Shown piece by piece: positions 31,251 to 40,997 of a stretch of DNA of 64,000 nt (the first letter of the stretch is position 1; every line of letters begins with the position of its first letter). This stretch comes from Planosporangium thailandense. GTDB lineage: Bacteria; Actinomycetota; Actinomycetes; Mycobacteriales; Micromonosporaceae. Location of the stretch: the NCBI RefSeq assembly GCF_011947195.1, contig NZ_JAATVY010000003.1, positions 124,001 to 188,000 on the forward strand. The letters run 5' to 3'. The position numbers and the translations under genes are program-made. The notes beneath the pieces were generated by a model, which was given only the letters and a program-made list of their open reading frames with translations, was not told where the DNA came from and searched no databases.

Positions 31251-32079
31251 GAGGAGATACCGCGGCCCAGGCGACCGTCAGCTCGCCGAGGCGCCAGCGG
31301 GCCGGCCGGTCGAGCACCGGCCAGCCGGCCGCGCGTACCGCCTCCACGCTGCGCCGCCACCGCTGCCGAGGTCCGAACGTCGAGTACGGGGCGTTGGCCC
31401 GCCACGCCTCGTCCAGCGCCTCCAGCAGGGCGTGCACCGGCTCGCCGGGCACGTTGTGGTGGATGAGCGCCTTGGGTAACCGTTCGGCGAGGGTGCCCGG
31501 AGTGTCCAGCGTGGACAGCGAGGCGGCCAGCGTCAGACTGCGCGGCCCGGCGGCGTCAAGCGCCACCCAGGAGGCCAGGCGCCCCAGTTCGTCACACGTA
31601 CCCTCGACCAGCACCCCGCCCGGCGCCAGCCGCTGCCGCATCACCGACCAGGCCTCGTCCACTTCGGACTCGTCGTACTGGCGGAGCACGTTCATCGCGC
31701 GTACGACCACCGGCCGCAGGCCGGCCAGTTCGAAGCCGCCGCGCCGGAACTCCAGTCCGGGCGGATCGGCGGCCGGAGCCGCGGCGGCGACCCGCGCCGG
31801 ATCGATCTCCAGTCCGACGACGCGGACGTCGGGCCGGACGGCGGCCAGCCGCGACCGCAGTTCGACCGCCGTCACCGGAGTGGCCCCGTACCCCAGATCC
31901 ACCACGAGCGGATCGTCGGCGCGGCGCAACAGACCGCCCAGGTGTACCGCGATCCAGTTGTCGACGCGGCGCAGCCGGTTGGGGTTGGTCGTGCCCCGCG
32001 TGACGGACCCGACTGGCCTTGGCTTGCGACTGCGGTCCTCGCAAGCTGCGGTCCTCGCGCTGCGCGCCAGCGGCTTCAT
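31246..32079 (-). CDS. SAM-dependent methyltransferase
   Basis: 277 aa class I fold. Motif I is VVDLGYGATPVTAVEL, with EIDPARVAAA as the acidic end of strand 2 and APGGVLVEGTCDELG for the post-I segment. The N-terminus contains an Arg-rich stretch. Target unknown. ATG 32079 overlaps the SDR stop (ATGA), so the two are coupled. Confidence 0.72.
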   Translation of the reverse strand: MKPLARSARTAACEDRSRKPRPVGSVTRGTTNPNRLRRVDNWIAVHLGGLLRRADDPLVVDLGYGATPVTAVELRSRLAAVRPDVRVVGLEIDPARVAAAAPAADPPGLEFRRGGFELAGLRPVVVRAMNVLRQYDESEVDEAWSVMRQRLAPGGVLVEGTCDELGRLASWVALDAAGPRSLTLAASLSTLDTPGTLAERLPKALIHHNVPGEPVHALLEALDEAWRANAPYSTFGPRQRWRRSVEAVRAAGWPVLDRPARWRLGELTVAWAAVSPP

Positions 32080-32843
32080 TCCACCCGGTGCACCTTGTGC
32101 TGCGCGGCCTGGGCGAGCGGCCGGACGACGAGCCGGTCGACGTTGACGTGGTGGGGGAGGGTGGCGCTCCACCGGACGCACTCGGCGATGTCGTCGGCCA
32201 CCAGGGGCTCGGCGACGCCGCGGTAGACCGCCGCGGCCTTCTCGGCGTCGCCGCCGAAGCGGACCAGCGCGAACTCGTCGGTCTTCACCATCCCGGGATC
32301 GATCTCGATGACGCGGACGGGCCGACCGCACAGCTCGAGGCGCAGCGTCTCGGCGACGGCGGTGGTGCCGTGCTTGGCGGCGGTGTACCCGCCGCCGCCC
32401 TCGTACACGACGAGTCCGGCCGTCGAGCTGATGATGACGATCGTGCCGGCGCCGGACGCCTCGAGGGCCGGCAGGAGCGCCTTCGTGACACGTACGGTGC
32501 CGAGGACGTTCACCTCGTACATCCACCGCCAGTCGGCAAGGTCGGCCGCCTCCACGTAGTCGCTGCCGAGCGCGCCGCCGGCGTTGTTGACCAGCAGTTC
32601 CAACCGTCCCGGTAGGCCGGCGACCGTCTCGGCGAGCGCGGCCACCTGCGCGTCGTCGGTGACATCCACGTACGCGGCGGTGGCGCGGTGGCCGTCTGCT
32701 GTGATCTGTTTCACGACCGCGTCGAGTCGGTCGGCGCGGCGGGCGGCCGCCACGACATGGAATCCGGCGGCGGCGAGCGTGCGGGCGGTGGCCGCCCCGA
32801 TTCCGCTGGAAGCTCCGGTGACCACGGCGATGCTGACAGACAT
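32076..32843 (-). CDS. short-chain dehydrogenase/reductase (SDR)
   Basis: 255 aa classical SDR: TGASSGIGAATA cofactor motif, NNAGGALG, the catalytic Ser in IISSTAG, and YTAAK (YxxxK). NADP preference is suggested by ARRADR after strand 2. Substrate unknown. ATG 32843 follows GGGGAGGA. In mycobacteria an SDR gene also sits between murB and mshA. Confidence 0.88.
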   Translation of the reverse strand: MSVSIAVVTGASSGIGAATARTLAAAGFHVVAAARRADRLDAVVKQITADGHRATAAYVDVTDDAQVAALAETVAGLPGRLELLVNNAGGALGSDYVEAADLADWRWMYEVNVLGTVRVTKALLPALEASGAGTIVIISSTAGLVVYEGGGGYTAAKHGTTAVAETLRLELCGRPVRVIEIDPGMVKTDEFALVRFGGDAEKAAAVYRGVAEPLVADDIAECVRWSATLPHHVNVDRLVVRPLAQAAQHKVHRVE

Positions 32844-32992
32844 GCACCGATCCTCCCCGGCGACCGCATCGTCGACCGCACCGGGGGTACTCGAAGATTT
32901 GTCGCCCGCAGACCCTGGGATGATGGAGCCCGCCCGGCGTGTTGATCGGGAAAATTGTGTCGAGCGGCACGGCGACGACAGGGGGAGTGAAT

Positions 32993-34354
32993 GTGGCGCG
33001 GGTAGGTTCGCTGCACAACTTCGGTCCATGCCGCCGACCCGCGCGTTCGGGGCTGCCCCGGCGGGTCGCGACGCTGTCGGTGCACACCTCGCCGCTCGAC
33101 CAGCCCGGCACCGGCGACGCGGGCGGGATGAACGTCTACATCGTCGAGGTGGCCAAGCGGGTCGCCGAGGCCGGTGTCGAGGTCGAGATCTTCACCCGCG
33201 CGACAGCGAGCGACCTGCCGCCCGTGGTGGAGATGGCGCCCGGCGTGCTGGTCCGGCACGTGGTCTCCGGCCCCTTCGAGGGGCTGGCCAAGGAGGAGCT
33301 GCCGGCGCAGCTGTGCGCGTTCACGACCGGTGTGCTGCGGGCCGAGGCGGCCCAGGCGCCGGGATGGTACGACCTGGTGCACTCCCACTACTGGCTGTCC
33401 GGGCAGGTCGGCTGGCTGGCCAAGGACCGCTGGGGGGTGCCGCTGGTGCACACCGCGCACACCCTGGCGAAGGTGAAGAACCTGATGCTGGCCGCCGGCG
33501 ACACCCCTGAGCCGAAGGCGCGGGTGATCGGCGAGGAACAGGTCGTCGCCGAGGCCGACCGGCTGGTCGCGAACACCCCGACCGAGGCCCGTGAACTGAT
33601 CGACCTGTACGCCGCCGACCTCCGTCGGGTCGCCGTCGTCGAGCCCGGTGTCGACCTTGACCGGTTCTGTCCTCCGGCGGTCGGCCGGGAGGACGCCGTG
33701 AAGCTCGTCGCCCGCAGCCGGTTCGGGCTGCCGCCCGACGCGTATGTGGTGGCGTTCGTCGGTCGCATCCAGCCCCTCAAGGCCCCTGACGTGCTGCTGC
33801 GCGCCGCCGCCGAGCTGCGCGCGCTCGACCCGGAGACGGCGCGCAAGCTCGTGGTCGCGGTCTGCGGCGGCCCGAGCGGCACCGGCTTGGAGCGTCCGAC
33901 GGCCCTCATCGAGCTCGCCGCCGAGCTTGGCATCTCCGACTCCGTGCGGTTCCTCCCGCCGCAGCCGGCCGACGCGCTCGCCGACCTGTACCGCGCCGCC
34001 GATCTCGTGGCGGTGCCCAGCCACAACGAGTCGTTCGGCCTGGTGGCGCTCGAGGCGCAGGCGTGCGGCACGCCGGTCGTCGCCGCGGCCGTGGGCGGTC
34101 TGGTCACGGCCGTACGGGACGGCGTGTCGGGTGTGCTGGTCGACGGCCACGACCCGGTCGACTGGGCCCGCGCCATCGGGCGCCTGCTGCGCTCTCCGGG
34201 CGAGCGGGCCCGATACCGGCTGGCCGCCGCGGCGCACGCCCGCAACTTCTCCTGGAACCGCACCGCCTGCGGACTGCTCGCCGTCTACCGGGAGGCGATG
34301 AGCGAGCACCGGGAGCGCCATGCGGCCGCGTCGGCGACGGGAGCGTGCTCATGA
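32993..34354 (+). CDS. mshA: D-inositol-3-phosphate glycosyltransferase MshA
   Basis: 453 aa, GT4 GT-B fold. [22 protein letters not shown] at the N-terminus and [46 protein letters not shown] at the C-terminal domain (E-x7-E type) are MshA hallmarks. It couples UDP-GlcNAc with 1L-inositol-1-phosphate, the first step of mycothiol synthesis. GTG 32993 follows AGGGGGAG by 5 nt. Its stop overlaps the YbjN start. Confidence 0.94.
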   Translation: MARVGSLHNFGPCRRPARSGLPRRVATLSVHTSPLDQPGTGDAGGMNVYIVEVAKRVAEAGVEVEIFTRATASDLPPVVEMAPGVLVRHVVSGPFEGLAKEELPAQLCAFTTGVLRAEAAQAPGWYDLVHSHYWLSGQVGWLAKDRWGVPLVHTAHTLAKVKNLMLAAGDTPEPKARVIGEEQVVAEADRLVANTPTEARELIDLYAADLRRVAVVEPGVDLDRFCPPAVGREDAVKLVARSRFGLPPDAYVVAFVGRIQPLKAPDVLLRAAAELRALDPETARKLVVAVCGGPSGTGLERPTALIELAAELGISDSVRFLPPQPADALADLYRAADLVAVPSHNESFGLVALEAQACGTPVVAAAVGGLVTAVRDGVSGVLVDGHDPVDWARAIGRLLRSPGERARYRLAAAAHARNFSWNRTACGLLAVYREAMSEHRERHAAASATGACS

Positions 34355-34851
34355 GCGAGGAACGCGACCGGGTCGGCGCGCTGATCGAGTCGGTCTGCGC
34401 CGACCGGGAGGTGCCGGTCGAGCGTACGGGCGACCACTCCTTCGTGGTGACGCTGCCCGGCACGCACAAGTTGAAGACGAACTGCAACCTCATCGTCGGC
34501 GAGCACGCGCTGCGGATCGAGGCGTTCGTGATGCGCCAGCCGGATGAGAACCGCGAGCAGCTGTGGGCGTGGCTTTTGAAGCGAAATGCCCGGATGTTTG
34601 GCGTGGCGTTCTCGATCGACGACGCCGGTGACGTATACCTGACCGGTCGGGCGCCGCTGACCGCGATCACACCCGACGAGCTCGACCGACTGCTCGGCTC
34701 GGTGCTCACCTACGCGGACGAGAGCTTCAACCCGATGCTCGAGATCGGATTCGGCACGGCGATCCGGCGCGAATGGGAGTGGCGGGTCAAGCGCGGCGAG
34801 CCGCTGGACAACCTGCGCGCGTTCGAACACTTCGTCAAACGTACGGATTGA
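34351..34851 (+). CDS. YbjN-domain protein (Rv0487-like)
   Basis: 166 aa, type III chaperone-like YbjN fold: [45 protein letters not shown] and [31 protein letters not shown]. Function is unknown. ATG 34351 overlaps the mshA TGA. The pairing with mshA is conserved in mycobacteria. Confidence 0.87.
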   Translation: MSEERDRVGALIESVCADREVPVERTGDHSFVVTLPGTHKLKTNCNLIVGEHALRIEAFVMRQPDENREQLWAWLLKRNARMFGVAFSIDDAGDVYLTGRAPLTAITPDELDRLLGSVLTYADESFNPMLEIGFGTAIRREWEWRVKRGEPLDNLRAFEHFVKRTD

Positions 34852-34862
34852 GGTAAGTGCCG

Positions 34863-36392
34863 GTGACCGAGTCGACGGTCCACGCCCCCACCCGAGTCGA
34901 CCCGGTCACCACGGGGACAGCCGCGCCGCTCTTCGCCTGGCGGCCGGTGGCGGCCGTGGCCGTCGGCCTCGCCGCACTGCTCGCGGCGACCTCCACCCGT
35001 TACGACTACCACCGTGACGAGCTGTACTTCCGCGAGCTGGGCGCGCACCCCGCCTGGGGGTACGTCGACCAGCCGCCGCTGACCCCGTTGCTGGCCCGCG
35101 CGTCGACGGCGGTCTTCGGCGACTCGGTCTGGGCGCTGCGCCTGCCCGCCCTGCTGAGCGCGGTGGCGGCCGTCTTCCTGCTGGCTCTGATCGCGCGTGC
35201 GCTCGGCGGCGGCCGGGGCGCCCAGGCGCTGGCCGCGGTCGGCGTCGTCTCGGTGTTCCCGCTGATCAGCGGGCACATCCTGCTCACGTCGAGCGTCGAT
35301 CTCGTCGTCTGGGCGGTGGTGATCCTGTGCGTGATCCGGGTCCTGCGCGGTGGCCACCCGCGCTGGTGGCTGGCCGCCGGCCTGGTCACCGGCCTGGGCC
35401 TGTACAACAAGCACCTGATCGTGCTGATGCTGCTCGCCCTGGCCGTCGGGCTGCTGCTCGTCGGGCCGCGCCGGGTCCTGCTGTCCGGCTGGCTGTGGGC
35501 GGGCGTCGCGATCGCGCTGCTGGTCGGCTCACCCAACCTCGTCTACCAGGTCAGCCACGACTGGCCGCAGCTGCAGATGGCGCGGGCGATCCAGCGCAAC
35601 AAGGGCGACGACGCCCGCGTGATGTTCGTACCGCTGCAACTGGTCCTGCTCGGACTGGGGCTCGTGCCGATCTGGGTCGCGGGCCTGGTGTCGTTGCTGC
35701 GCAACCCTGCCCTGCGCGCCGTACGCGCGCTCGGCGTCGCGTACCCGGTGATCTGTGTCCTCGTGCTCGGCACCGCCGGGCAGCCGTACTACACGATGGG
35801 GGCACTGCTCGCGCCGTACGCGGCGGGCTGCATCGCCACCGTGCGGTGGCTGTCCGGCCGACCCGCGCGGCGGGCCTGGGTGGCGGCGGCGGTCGTGTTC
35901 AACATCGCCTGCTCCGTGGTGATCGCGCTGCCGGTTCTGCCCGTGGGCGTCCTCGGCAAGACCCCGATCCCGGCCATGAACCAGACCGCGCGCGACCAGG
36001 TCGGCTGGCAGATGTACGTGCGCCAGGTGGCCGACGCGTACCGGGCGCTGCCGGCCGGCGAGCGCGCCGGCGCGGTGATCATCGCCGCGAACTACGGTGA
36101 GGCGGGCGCGCTCAACCGGTACGGGGGGCGGTACGGGCTGCCGCACACGTACAGCGGCCACAACGAGCTGTACTACGAGGGCGCACCGCCCGCCACGGCG
36201 AACGCCGTGCTCGTCGTCGGCTACCGGATGGACGCATTCCTCGACGCCCGGTTCGGCTCGTGCCGACAGGTCGGCCACCTCGACAACGGGGTCGGTGTCG
36301 ACAACGAGGAGCAGGGGATCCCGATCCGGGTTTGCCGGGATCCGCGCGCGCCGTGGCCGCGACTGTGGCCCGCGTTCCAGCACTTCGACTGA
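34863..36392 (+). CDS. GT39-family glycosyltransferase (ArnT-like), membrane
   Basis: 509 aa with about ten membrane helices. The N-terminal external loop has YHRDELYFRELGAHPAWGYVDQPPLTPLLAR, the acidic catalytic motif of ArnT/PMT-type polyprenyl-phosphate transferases. The C-terminal soluble part follows residue 360. It probably moves a sugar from a lipid carrier to an envelope acceptor. GTG 34863 is chosen with GAGGT 8 nt upstream (GTG 34857 is too close). First gene of a block absent from the mycobacterial order. Confidence 0.82.
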   Translation: MTESTVHAPTRVDPVTTGTAAPLFAWRPVAAVAVGLAALLAATSTRYDYHRDELYFRELGAHPAWGYVDQPPLTPLLARASTAVFGDSVWALRLPALLSAVAAVFLLALIARALGGGRGAQALAAVGVVSVFPLISGHILLTSSVDLVVWAVVILCVIRVLRGGHPRWWLAAGLVTGLGLYNKHLIVLMLLALAVGLLLVGPRRVLLSGWLWAGVAIALLVGSPNLVYQVSHDWPQLQMARAIQRNKGDDARVMFVPLQLVLLGLGLVPIWVAGLVSLLRNPALRAVRALGVAYPVICVLVLGTAGQPYYTMGALLAPYAAGCIATVRWLSGRPARRAWVAAAVVFNIACSVVIALPVLPVGVLGKTPIPAMNQTARDQVGWQMYVRQVADAYRALPAGERAGAVIIAANYGEAGALNRYGGRYGLPHTYSGHNELYYEGAPPATANAVLVVGYRMDAFLDARFGSCRQVGHLDNGVGVDNEEQGIPIRVCRDPRAPWPRLWPAFQHFD

Positions 36393-36394
36393 CC

Positions 36395-36409
36395 GTTGGT
36401 GATCACCAT
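36395..36409. repeat. shared palindromic 15-mer (copy 1)
   Basis: GTTGGTGATCACCAT, containing the palindrome TGGTGATCACCA, 2 nt after the GT39 stop. An identical copy is at 40936-40950 before gpm. Confidence 0.5.
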
Positions 36410-36645
36410 CACGGTGTCCGCTAGCTGTCAGGTGCGCTGTGAGCGGCGTGACAGACAGGTGGTGGGAAGCGGTGGATGCTCGGTCCAGCGGTGATCCGCA
36501 TCGATCGACCCGCCTGCTGGGGGGATCTCGGGGGGACGGGTCGATGGAGGCCGGCTCGCGCCGGGTGAAACGGGGGCTGGGCGGGCAGGGCGGGTGGCAC
36601 GCACGTGGGGGTGCGCGCCACCCGCCGACGGTGTCCACCGCTCGG

Positions 36646-36714
36646 ACGTGATTGAGCGTCACGTGGCAACTAAGGGTGTGAGCGCTTGCTGCTCTGACCG
36701 GCGGCCCATAGCGT
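36646..36714 (+). promoter_or_regulatory. promoter and inverted repeat upstream of the hexosaminidase
   Basis: A -35 TTGCTG (36686-36691), 17-nt spacer and -10 TAGCGT (36709-36714) give a start near 36721. ACGTGA-N7-TCACGT (36646-36664) lies upstream of the -35 and may bind a regulator. The remainder of the 362-nt gap shows nothing recognisable. Confidence 0.55.
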
Positions 36715-36754
36715 CCCGGCACACGTCATTCGCAGTGGCGGCTGGGGAGGCGCG

Positions 36755-38332
36755 ATGGCTGGCTCACGGTTGCGCACGGCGCTTGCCGGAGTGCTTCTCG
36801 CCGTCACCTCGGCGGCTTCGGTTCTGGTCGGGCCGCAGGCGGCCACCGCCGCCACCGACGTGTCATCGATGCGGGACGTGGTGCCGGCGCCGTTGATGGT
36901 CAAGCCCGCCGCCGGTACGACGTTCACGCTGACGGCCGGTACGAGGATCTTCACCTCACCCGGTGCCCGTGAGGTCGCCGGCTATCTCGCGGGCATCCTG
37001 CGCCGCTCGACCGGCTACCGGCTACCGGTGGTCGAGGGCTCCGGCGTCGGCGTGTCGCTGCTGCTCACCGGCGCCGATCCCGACGTGGGCGACCAGGGCT
37101 ACCGACTCGACGTCACGCGGGCGAGCGTGGTGATCCGGGCGCAGAGCGGGGCCGGTCTCTTCGCCGGGGTGCAGACGCTGCGTCAACTCTTCCCCGCGGC
37201 GATCGAGAGCCCGACCGCGCGCCCGGGTCCCTGGGCCGTCGCCGGCGGGCAGATCGTCGACCGTCCGCGCCTGGCGTACCGCGCGGCGATGCTCGACGTG
37301 GCCCGGCACTTCTTCACCGTGGCCACCGTCGAGCGTTACCTCGACGAGCTCGCTCTGTACAAAGTGAACTACCTGCACCTGCACCTGACCGACGACCAGG
37401 GCTGGCGGATCGCGATCGACAGTTGGCCACGGCTGGCCACGTACGGCGGCAGCACCCAGGTCGGTGGCGGTGCGGGCGGATACTTCACCAAGGCCGACTA
37501 CCGCGCGATCGTCGCGTACGCGGAGGCCCGCTACATCACCGTCGTCCCTGAGGTCGACATGCCGGGCCACGTCAACGCCGCGCTCGCCTCGTACGCGGAG
37601 TTGAACTGCGACGGCAAGGCGCCGCCGCTGTACACCGGAACCGGTGTGGGCTTCAGCTCCCTGTGCATGACCAGGGACGTCACATACCGGTTCGTCGACG
37701 ACGTCATCGGCGAGGTGGCCGCGCTGACGCCGGGGCCGTACCTGCACATCGGCGGGGACGAGGCGTACGCCACCAAGCCGGCCGACTACGCCAGCTTCAT
37801 GAACCGGGTGCAGGAGATCGTGGCGGCCCACGGCAAGGCGGTGCTCGCCTGGCATCAGGTGGTGACGGCGACGCCGCTGCCTTCCACGGTCGCGCAGTAC
37901 TGGGGCACCACCCGCTCGGCGCCGGACGTCGCCGCGGCCGCCGGGCGCGGGACGAAGCTGCTGCTCTCGCCGGCCAACAAGGCGTACCTCGACATGAAGT
38001 ACGACGCGAGCACCCCGCTGGGGCAGGACTGGGCGGGGTACGTCGAGGTGAAGGACGCCTACGACTGGGACCCCGGGACCTACCTCGACGGGGTCGGCGC
38101 GTCGTCGGTGCTGGGCGTCGACGCTCCACTCTGGACCGAAACGATCGTGGCGTTGCGCGACATCGAGTACATGGCGTTTCCGCGCCTGCCGGCCATCGCC
38201 GAACTGGGGTGGTCGCCGACGTCGACCCACGACTGGAACGCGTTCCGGGTCCGGCTGGGCGCGCAGGGGCCGCGATGGACGACCCAGGGCATCACCTTCT
38301 ACCGCTCGCCGCAGATACCCTGGGCGGGGTAG
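36755..38332 (+). CDS. secreted beta-N-acetylhexosaminidase (GH20)
   Basis: 525 aa. A signal peptide (LRTALAGVLLAVTSAASVLVGPQAATA) is followed by a GH20b alpha/beta domain and the catalytic TIM barrel from about residue 165. The D335-E336 pair in HIGGDEAY is catalytic, with HLHLTDDQGWR and PEVDMPGH supporting. It releases terminal GlcNAc or GalNAc from chitin fragments or glycoconjugates. ATG 36755 follows GGGGAGG. The 3' end overlaps the convergent MFS gene by 41 bp. Confidence 0.93.
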   Translation: MAGSRLRTALAGVLLAVTSAASVLVGPQAATAATDVSSMRDVVPAPLMVKPAAGTTFTLTAGTRIFTSPGAREVAGYLAGILRRSTGYRLPVVEGSGVGVSLLLTGADPDVGDQGYRLDVTRASVVIRAQSGAGLFAGVQTLRQLFPAAIESPTARPGPWAVAGGQIVDRPRLAYRAAMLDVARHFFTVATVERYLDELALYKVNYLHLHLTDDQGWRIAIDSWPRLATYGGSTQVGGGAGGYFTKADYRAIVAYAEARYITVVPEVDMPGHVNAALASYAELNCDGKAPPLYTGTGVGFSSLCMTRDVTYRFVDDVIGEVAALTPGPYLHIGGDEAYATKPADYASFMNRVQEIVAAHGKAVLAWHQVVTATPLPSTVAQYWGTTRSAPDVAAAAGRGTKLLLSPANKAYLDMKYDASTPLGQDWAGYVEVKDAYDWDPGTYLDGVGASSVLGVDAPLWTETIVALRDIEYMAFPRLPAIAELGWSPTSTHDWNAFRVRLGAQGPRWTTQGITFYRSPQIPWAG

Positions 38333-39533
38333 CGATGGTGGCGGCGACGCGGCGTTCGCGCGCCGGTGAGGCGAGCAGATGGCCCACCGCGGCCAGGACG
38401 CCGACCAGTCCGCACAGCGCCCAGTGCCAGTTGCCCAGGTGTTCCAGGCTCCACCCGCCGACAGCCGGGGCAACGAACCCGGCCGCCGGGAAGGTCAGGT
38501 AGAACACGCTCTGGTAGCGCCCGCGCAGCTCAGGCGGGGACAGTTCGGCGTTGATCTCCGCGTTCGGCGGGGCGGCGAGCATCGAACCGGCGGTCCAGAC
38601 CGCCGCGGCCACGAGGTACACCGGCAGCGTGTCCGCGCCGCCGACCATCCCGATGCCGAGGCCGAGCAGCGCGACCGCCACGGCCAGCACGCGACCCTTC
38701 ACCCGGCCGGTGATCAGGCGGGGCACGAACAACTGCCCCAGGACGATCAGCACGCCCGCGAACGCCGTCACGAGCCCGTACGCCGACGGGCGCAGCCCGT
38801 CGGCGCGCATGGCGAGCGGGAGGATCGTCGAGGTCTGCAGCGTCAGCACGGCCAGGACGAACGTGAGCCCCACGAAGGTCAGGAAGGTCCGGTCGGTGAG
38901 CGCGGTGTGCAGTCCTCCCCGGGGCTCGTTCGGCGCGGTACCGGATTCTCGCGCGGCCCCGGTCTCCGGCACCCGCAGCAGCAGGATCACGAACGTGATG
39001 AACGTGGCCGTCGCGTCGAGCGTGAACAGCAGGGTGAAGCTGACCTCGGCCACCATGCCGGCGAGCAGCGAGGCGCCGGCCATCCCGAGGTTGACCGCCC
39101 AGAACTGGAGGTTGAACGCGCGGGTACGGTCGGGCTCGGGCACGACGTCGACGATCGCGGCCACGAACGCGGGCGGAGCCATCTGTTGCGCGAACCCGAT
39201 CAGGGCCGTGACCACCGTGATGACCGGCAGCCAGGGGGAGAAGGCGAGGGCGAGCATCAGGACGGTCGCGGCGGCGTGGCAGGCGAGCAGCGTCGAGCGG
39301 CGGCCCCACCGGTCGGCGAGGACGCCGCCGGCCAGCACGCCGAGCGCCCCGCCGACGCCGTGCGCCCCGACGACGAGGCCGGCGGCCGCGGGGGACAGGC
39401 CCCGCGCGCTGGTCAGGTACAGCGACAGGAACAGCACCGCGAAGCCGCCGAGCCGGTTGATCAGGGTCCCGGCCCACAGGTACCAGTAGGCACCGGGTAG
39501 GCCGCCCAGGTTCGCCCGGTACCAGGTCCGCAA
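38292..39533 (-). CDS. MFS transporter (MdtH-like), paralogue 1
   Basis: 413 aa, twelve hydrophobic helices. The A-motif is GGVLADRWGRRSTLL, and the cytoplasmic loop is followed by LPLAMRADGLRPSAYGLV and ELRGRYQSVFY. A drug or metabolite exporter is probable. Closely similar to the next gene in these motifs, indicating tandem duplication. Only a TTG (39533) with GGGAG upstream is available as start. The 3' end overlaps the GH20 gene. Confidence 0.82.
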   Translation of the reverse strand: MRTWYRANLGGLPGAYWYLWAGTLINRLGGFAVLFLSLYLTSARGLSPAAAGLVVGAHGVGGALGVLAGGVLADRWGRRSTLLACHAAATVLMLALAFSPWLPVITVVTALIGFAQQMAPPAFVAAIVDVVPEPDRTRAFNLQFWAVNLGMAGASLLAGMVAEVSFTLLFTLDATATFITFVILLLRVPETGAARESGTAPNEPRGGLHTALTDRTFLTFVGLTFVLAVLTLQTSTILPLAMRADGLRPSAYGLVTAFAGVLIVLGQLFVPRLITGRVKGRVLAVAVALLGLGIGMVGGADTLPVYLVAAAVWTAGSMLAAPPNAEINAELSPPELRGRYQSVFYLTFPAAGFVAPAVGGWSLEHLGNWHWALCGLVGVLAAVGHLLASPARERRVAATIATPPRVSAASGRR

Positions 39534-39565
39534 CGGCGCTCCCGATCAGTTAGGGCTATTAACAG

Positions 39566-40849
39566 CTAGATCCTAACCAGCTTCTCCTCCGCCGGCTCGG
39601 TGGCAACCGCCGGCGCGGGTGGAGTCACCGGCGCCGACTCCGGCTTCAGATCGGCGATGCGCCGATCGCGGGCCGGCCCGGCGAGCAGGTTCCAGCCACC
39701 CGCCACCAGGCCGAGCGCGAGGCAGCCCAGCCAGAGCGCCGTGCCGCCCGCCTCCTGTTGCACGAAACCGCCGAGTACGGGCGCCGCGAAGCTCGCCAGT
39801 TGCCACGAGAGGCTGTACAGGCCCTGGTAGCGCCCGCGCATCGAGACGGGTGACAGCGAGGCGAGGAGCGCCGAGTTGGAGGGCGCGTTGAGCATCTCGC
39901 CGAGGGTCCAGACCACGACCGTCGCCGCGTACCAGATCGGGGTGTGCGCGAAGGCGGTCAGGCCGAACCCGAGGCCGATCACGACGGCCGACCCGGCGAT
40001 GACGCGGGTCGGGCGACGGTCGCGTAGCAGGCGGGTGACGGCGAACTGGCCGGCGACGATGAGGATGCCGTTGACCGCGATCACGAGTCCGAAGGTCCGG
40101 CTCGACAGGCCGTCCGCGCGCATCGCGATCGGCAGCATGGACATGTGCTGCAGCATGATGAGCGCGATCAGCAGGTTGCAGACGACGAAGCCGAGGAAGA
40201 CCCGGTCGCTCAGGGCGGTCCGGAGGCTGCCGCGCTGCTCGGTGGCGTCCGCGGGTACGGCGGGCCGCGTCTCCGGCACCTTCACCGCGATCAGGACCGC
40301 GGCCGCCGCGGTGGTCGCCGCGTCGAGCGCGAACAGCAGCAGGTAACCCGCCTGCGCGGCGAACCCGGCGAGGATGGCGGACGCGCTGAAGCCCAGGTTG
40401 ACCGCCCAGTACCAGACGGAGAAGGCGCGCATCCGGTCGGCGTCGGGAACGATGTCGGCGATCATCGCGCCGAGCGGTGGGCGGGCCGACTCGGCGGCCA
40501 GGCCGAGCGCGGCCGCCGCGACGGCGATCAACGGGGGTGCGGTCGCGAGCCCGAGCAGCAGCATGAGGACCGAGGCGCTGCCGAGCGCCGTCAGCGCGGT
40601 CGGGCGGCGGCCCCACCGGTCGGTCAGGTACCCGCCGACGGTGACGCCGACCGCGCCGCCGGCCCCGTACAGGCCGACGACCAGGCCCGCGGCCGACGGG
40701 GAGAAGTGTCGCTGGCCGGTGAGGTAGAAGGCCAGGAAGAGGATGACGAAGCTGCCAGCCCGGTTGATCAGCGTCGCGGTCCACAGTGCCCAGAACCGGC
40801 CGGGGAGCCGGCCGGCCCGTCCTGATCCCACCGCCCGTGACCGATCCAT
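39566..40849 (-). CDS. MFS transporter (MdtH-like), paralogue 2
   Basis: 427 aa, twelve hydrophobic helices. GGYLTDRWGRRPTAL (A-motif), RMRAFSVWYWAVNLG, LPIAMRADGLSSRTFGLVI and SMRGRYQGLYS parallel paralogue 1. The C-terminus is Pro/Ala-rich and cytoplasmic. ATG 40849 follows GGGAGG. It lies 32 nt upstream of paralogue 1, same direction. Substrate unknown. Confidence 0.84.
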   Translation of the reverse strand: MDRSRAVGSGRAGRLPGRFWALWTATLINRAGSFVILFLAFYLTGQRHFSPSAAGLVVGLYGAGGAVGVTVGGYLTDRWGRRPTALTALGSASVLMLLLGLATAPPLIAVAAAALGLAAESARPPLGAMIADIVPDADRMRAFSVWYWAVNLGFSASAILAGFAAQAGYLLLFALDAATTAAAAVLIAVKVPETRPAVPADATEQRGSLRTALSDRVFLGFVVCNLLIALIMLQHMSMLPIAMRADGLSSRTFGLVIAVNGILIVAGQFAVTRLLRDRRPTRVIAGSAVVIGLGFGLTAFAHTPIWYAATVVVWTLGEMLNAPSNSALLASLSPVSMRGRYQGLYSLSWQLASFAAPVLGGFVQQEAGGTALWLGCLALGLVAGGWNLLAGPARDRRIADLKPESAPVTPPAPAVATEPAEEKLVRI

Positions 40850-40935
40850 GTCCCCCGCCTCCCGTAATGCCCACAATGGCTCGCGCGCCTTACACCTTAG
40901 AAGGCCCGATCCGTGGCCGACAGCGATTTACCGGT

Positions 40936-40950
40936 GTTGGTGATCACCAT
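40936..40950. repeat. shared palindromic 15-mer (copy 2)
   Basis: Identical to 36395-36409. It lies 48 nt before the gpm start, in the gap between divergent MFS and gpm genes. Confidence 0.5.
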
Positions 40951-40997
40951 GGCGGGTGCCCGGCGGCGCTTCGGGCGCGTACGCGAAGATGTGGGGC

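Noticed and set aside
32711-34321. 536-codon minus frame opposite mshA
   Set aside because: No motif; mshA on the plus strand is unambiguous.
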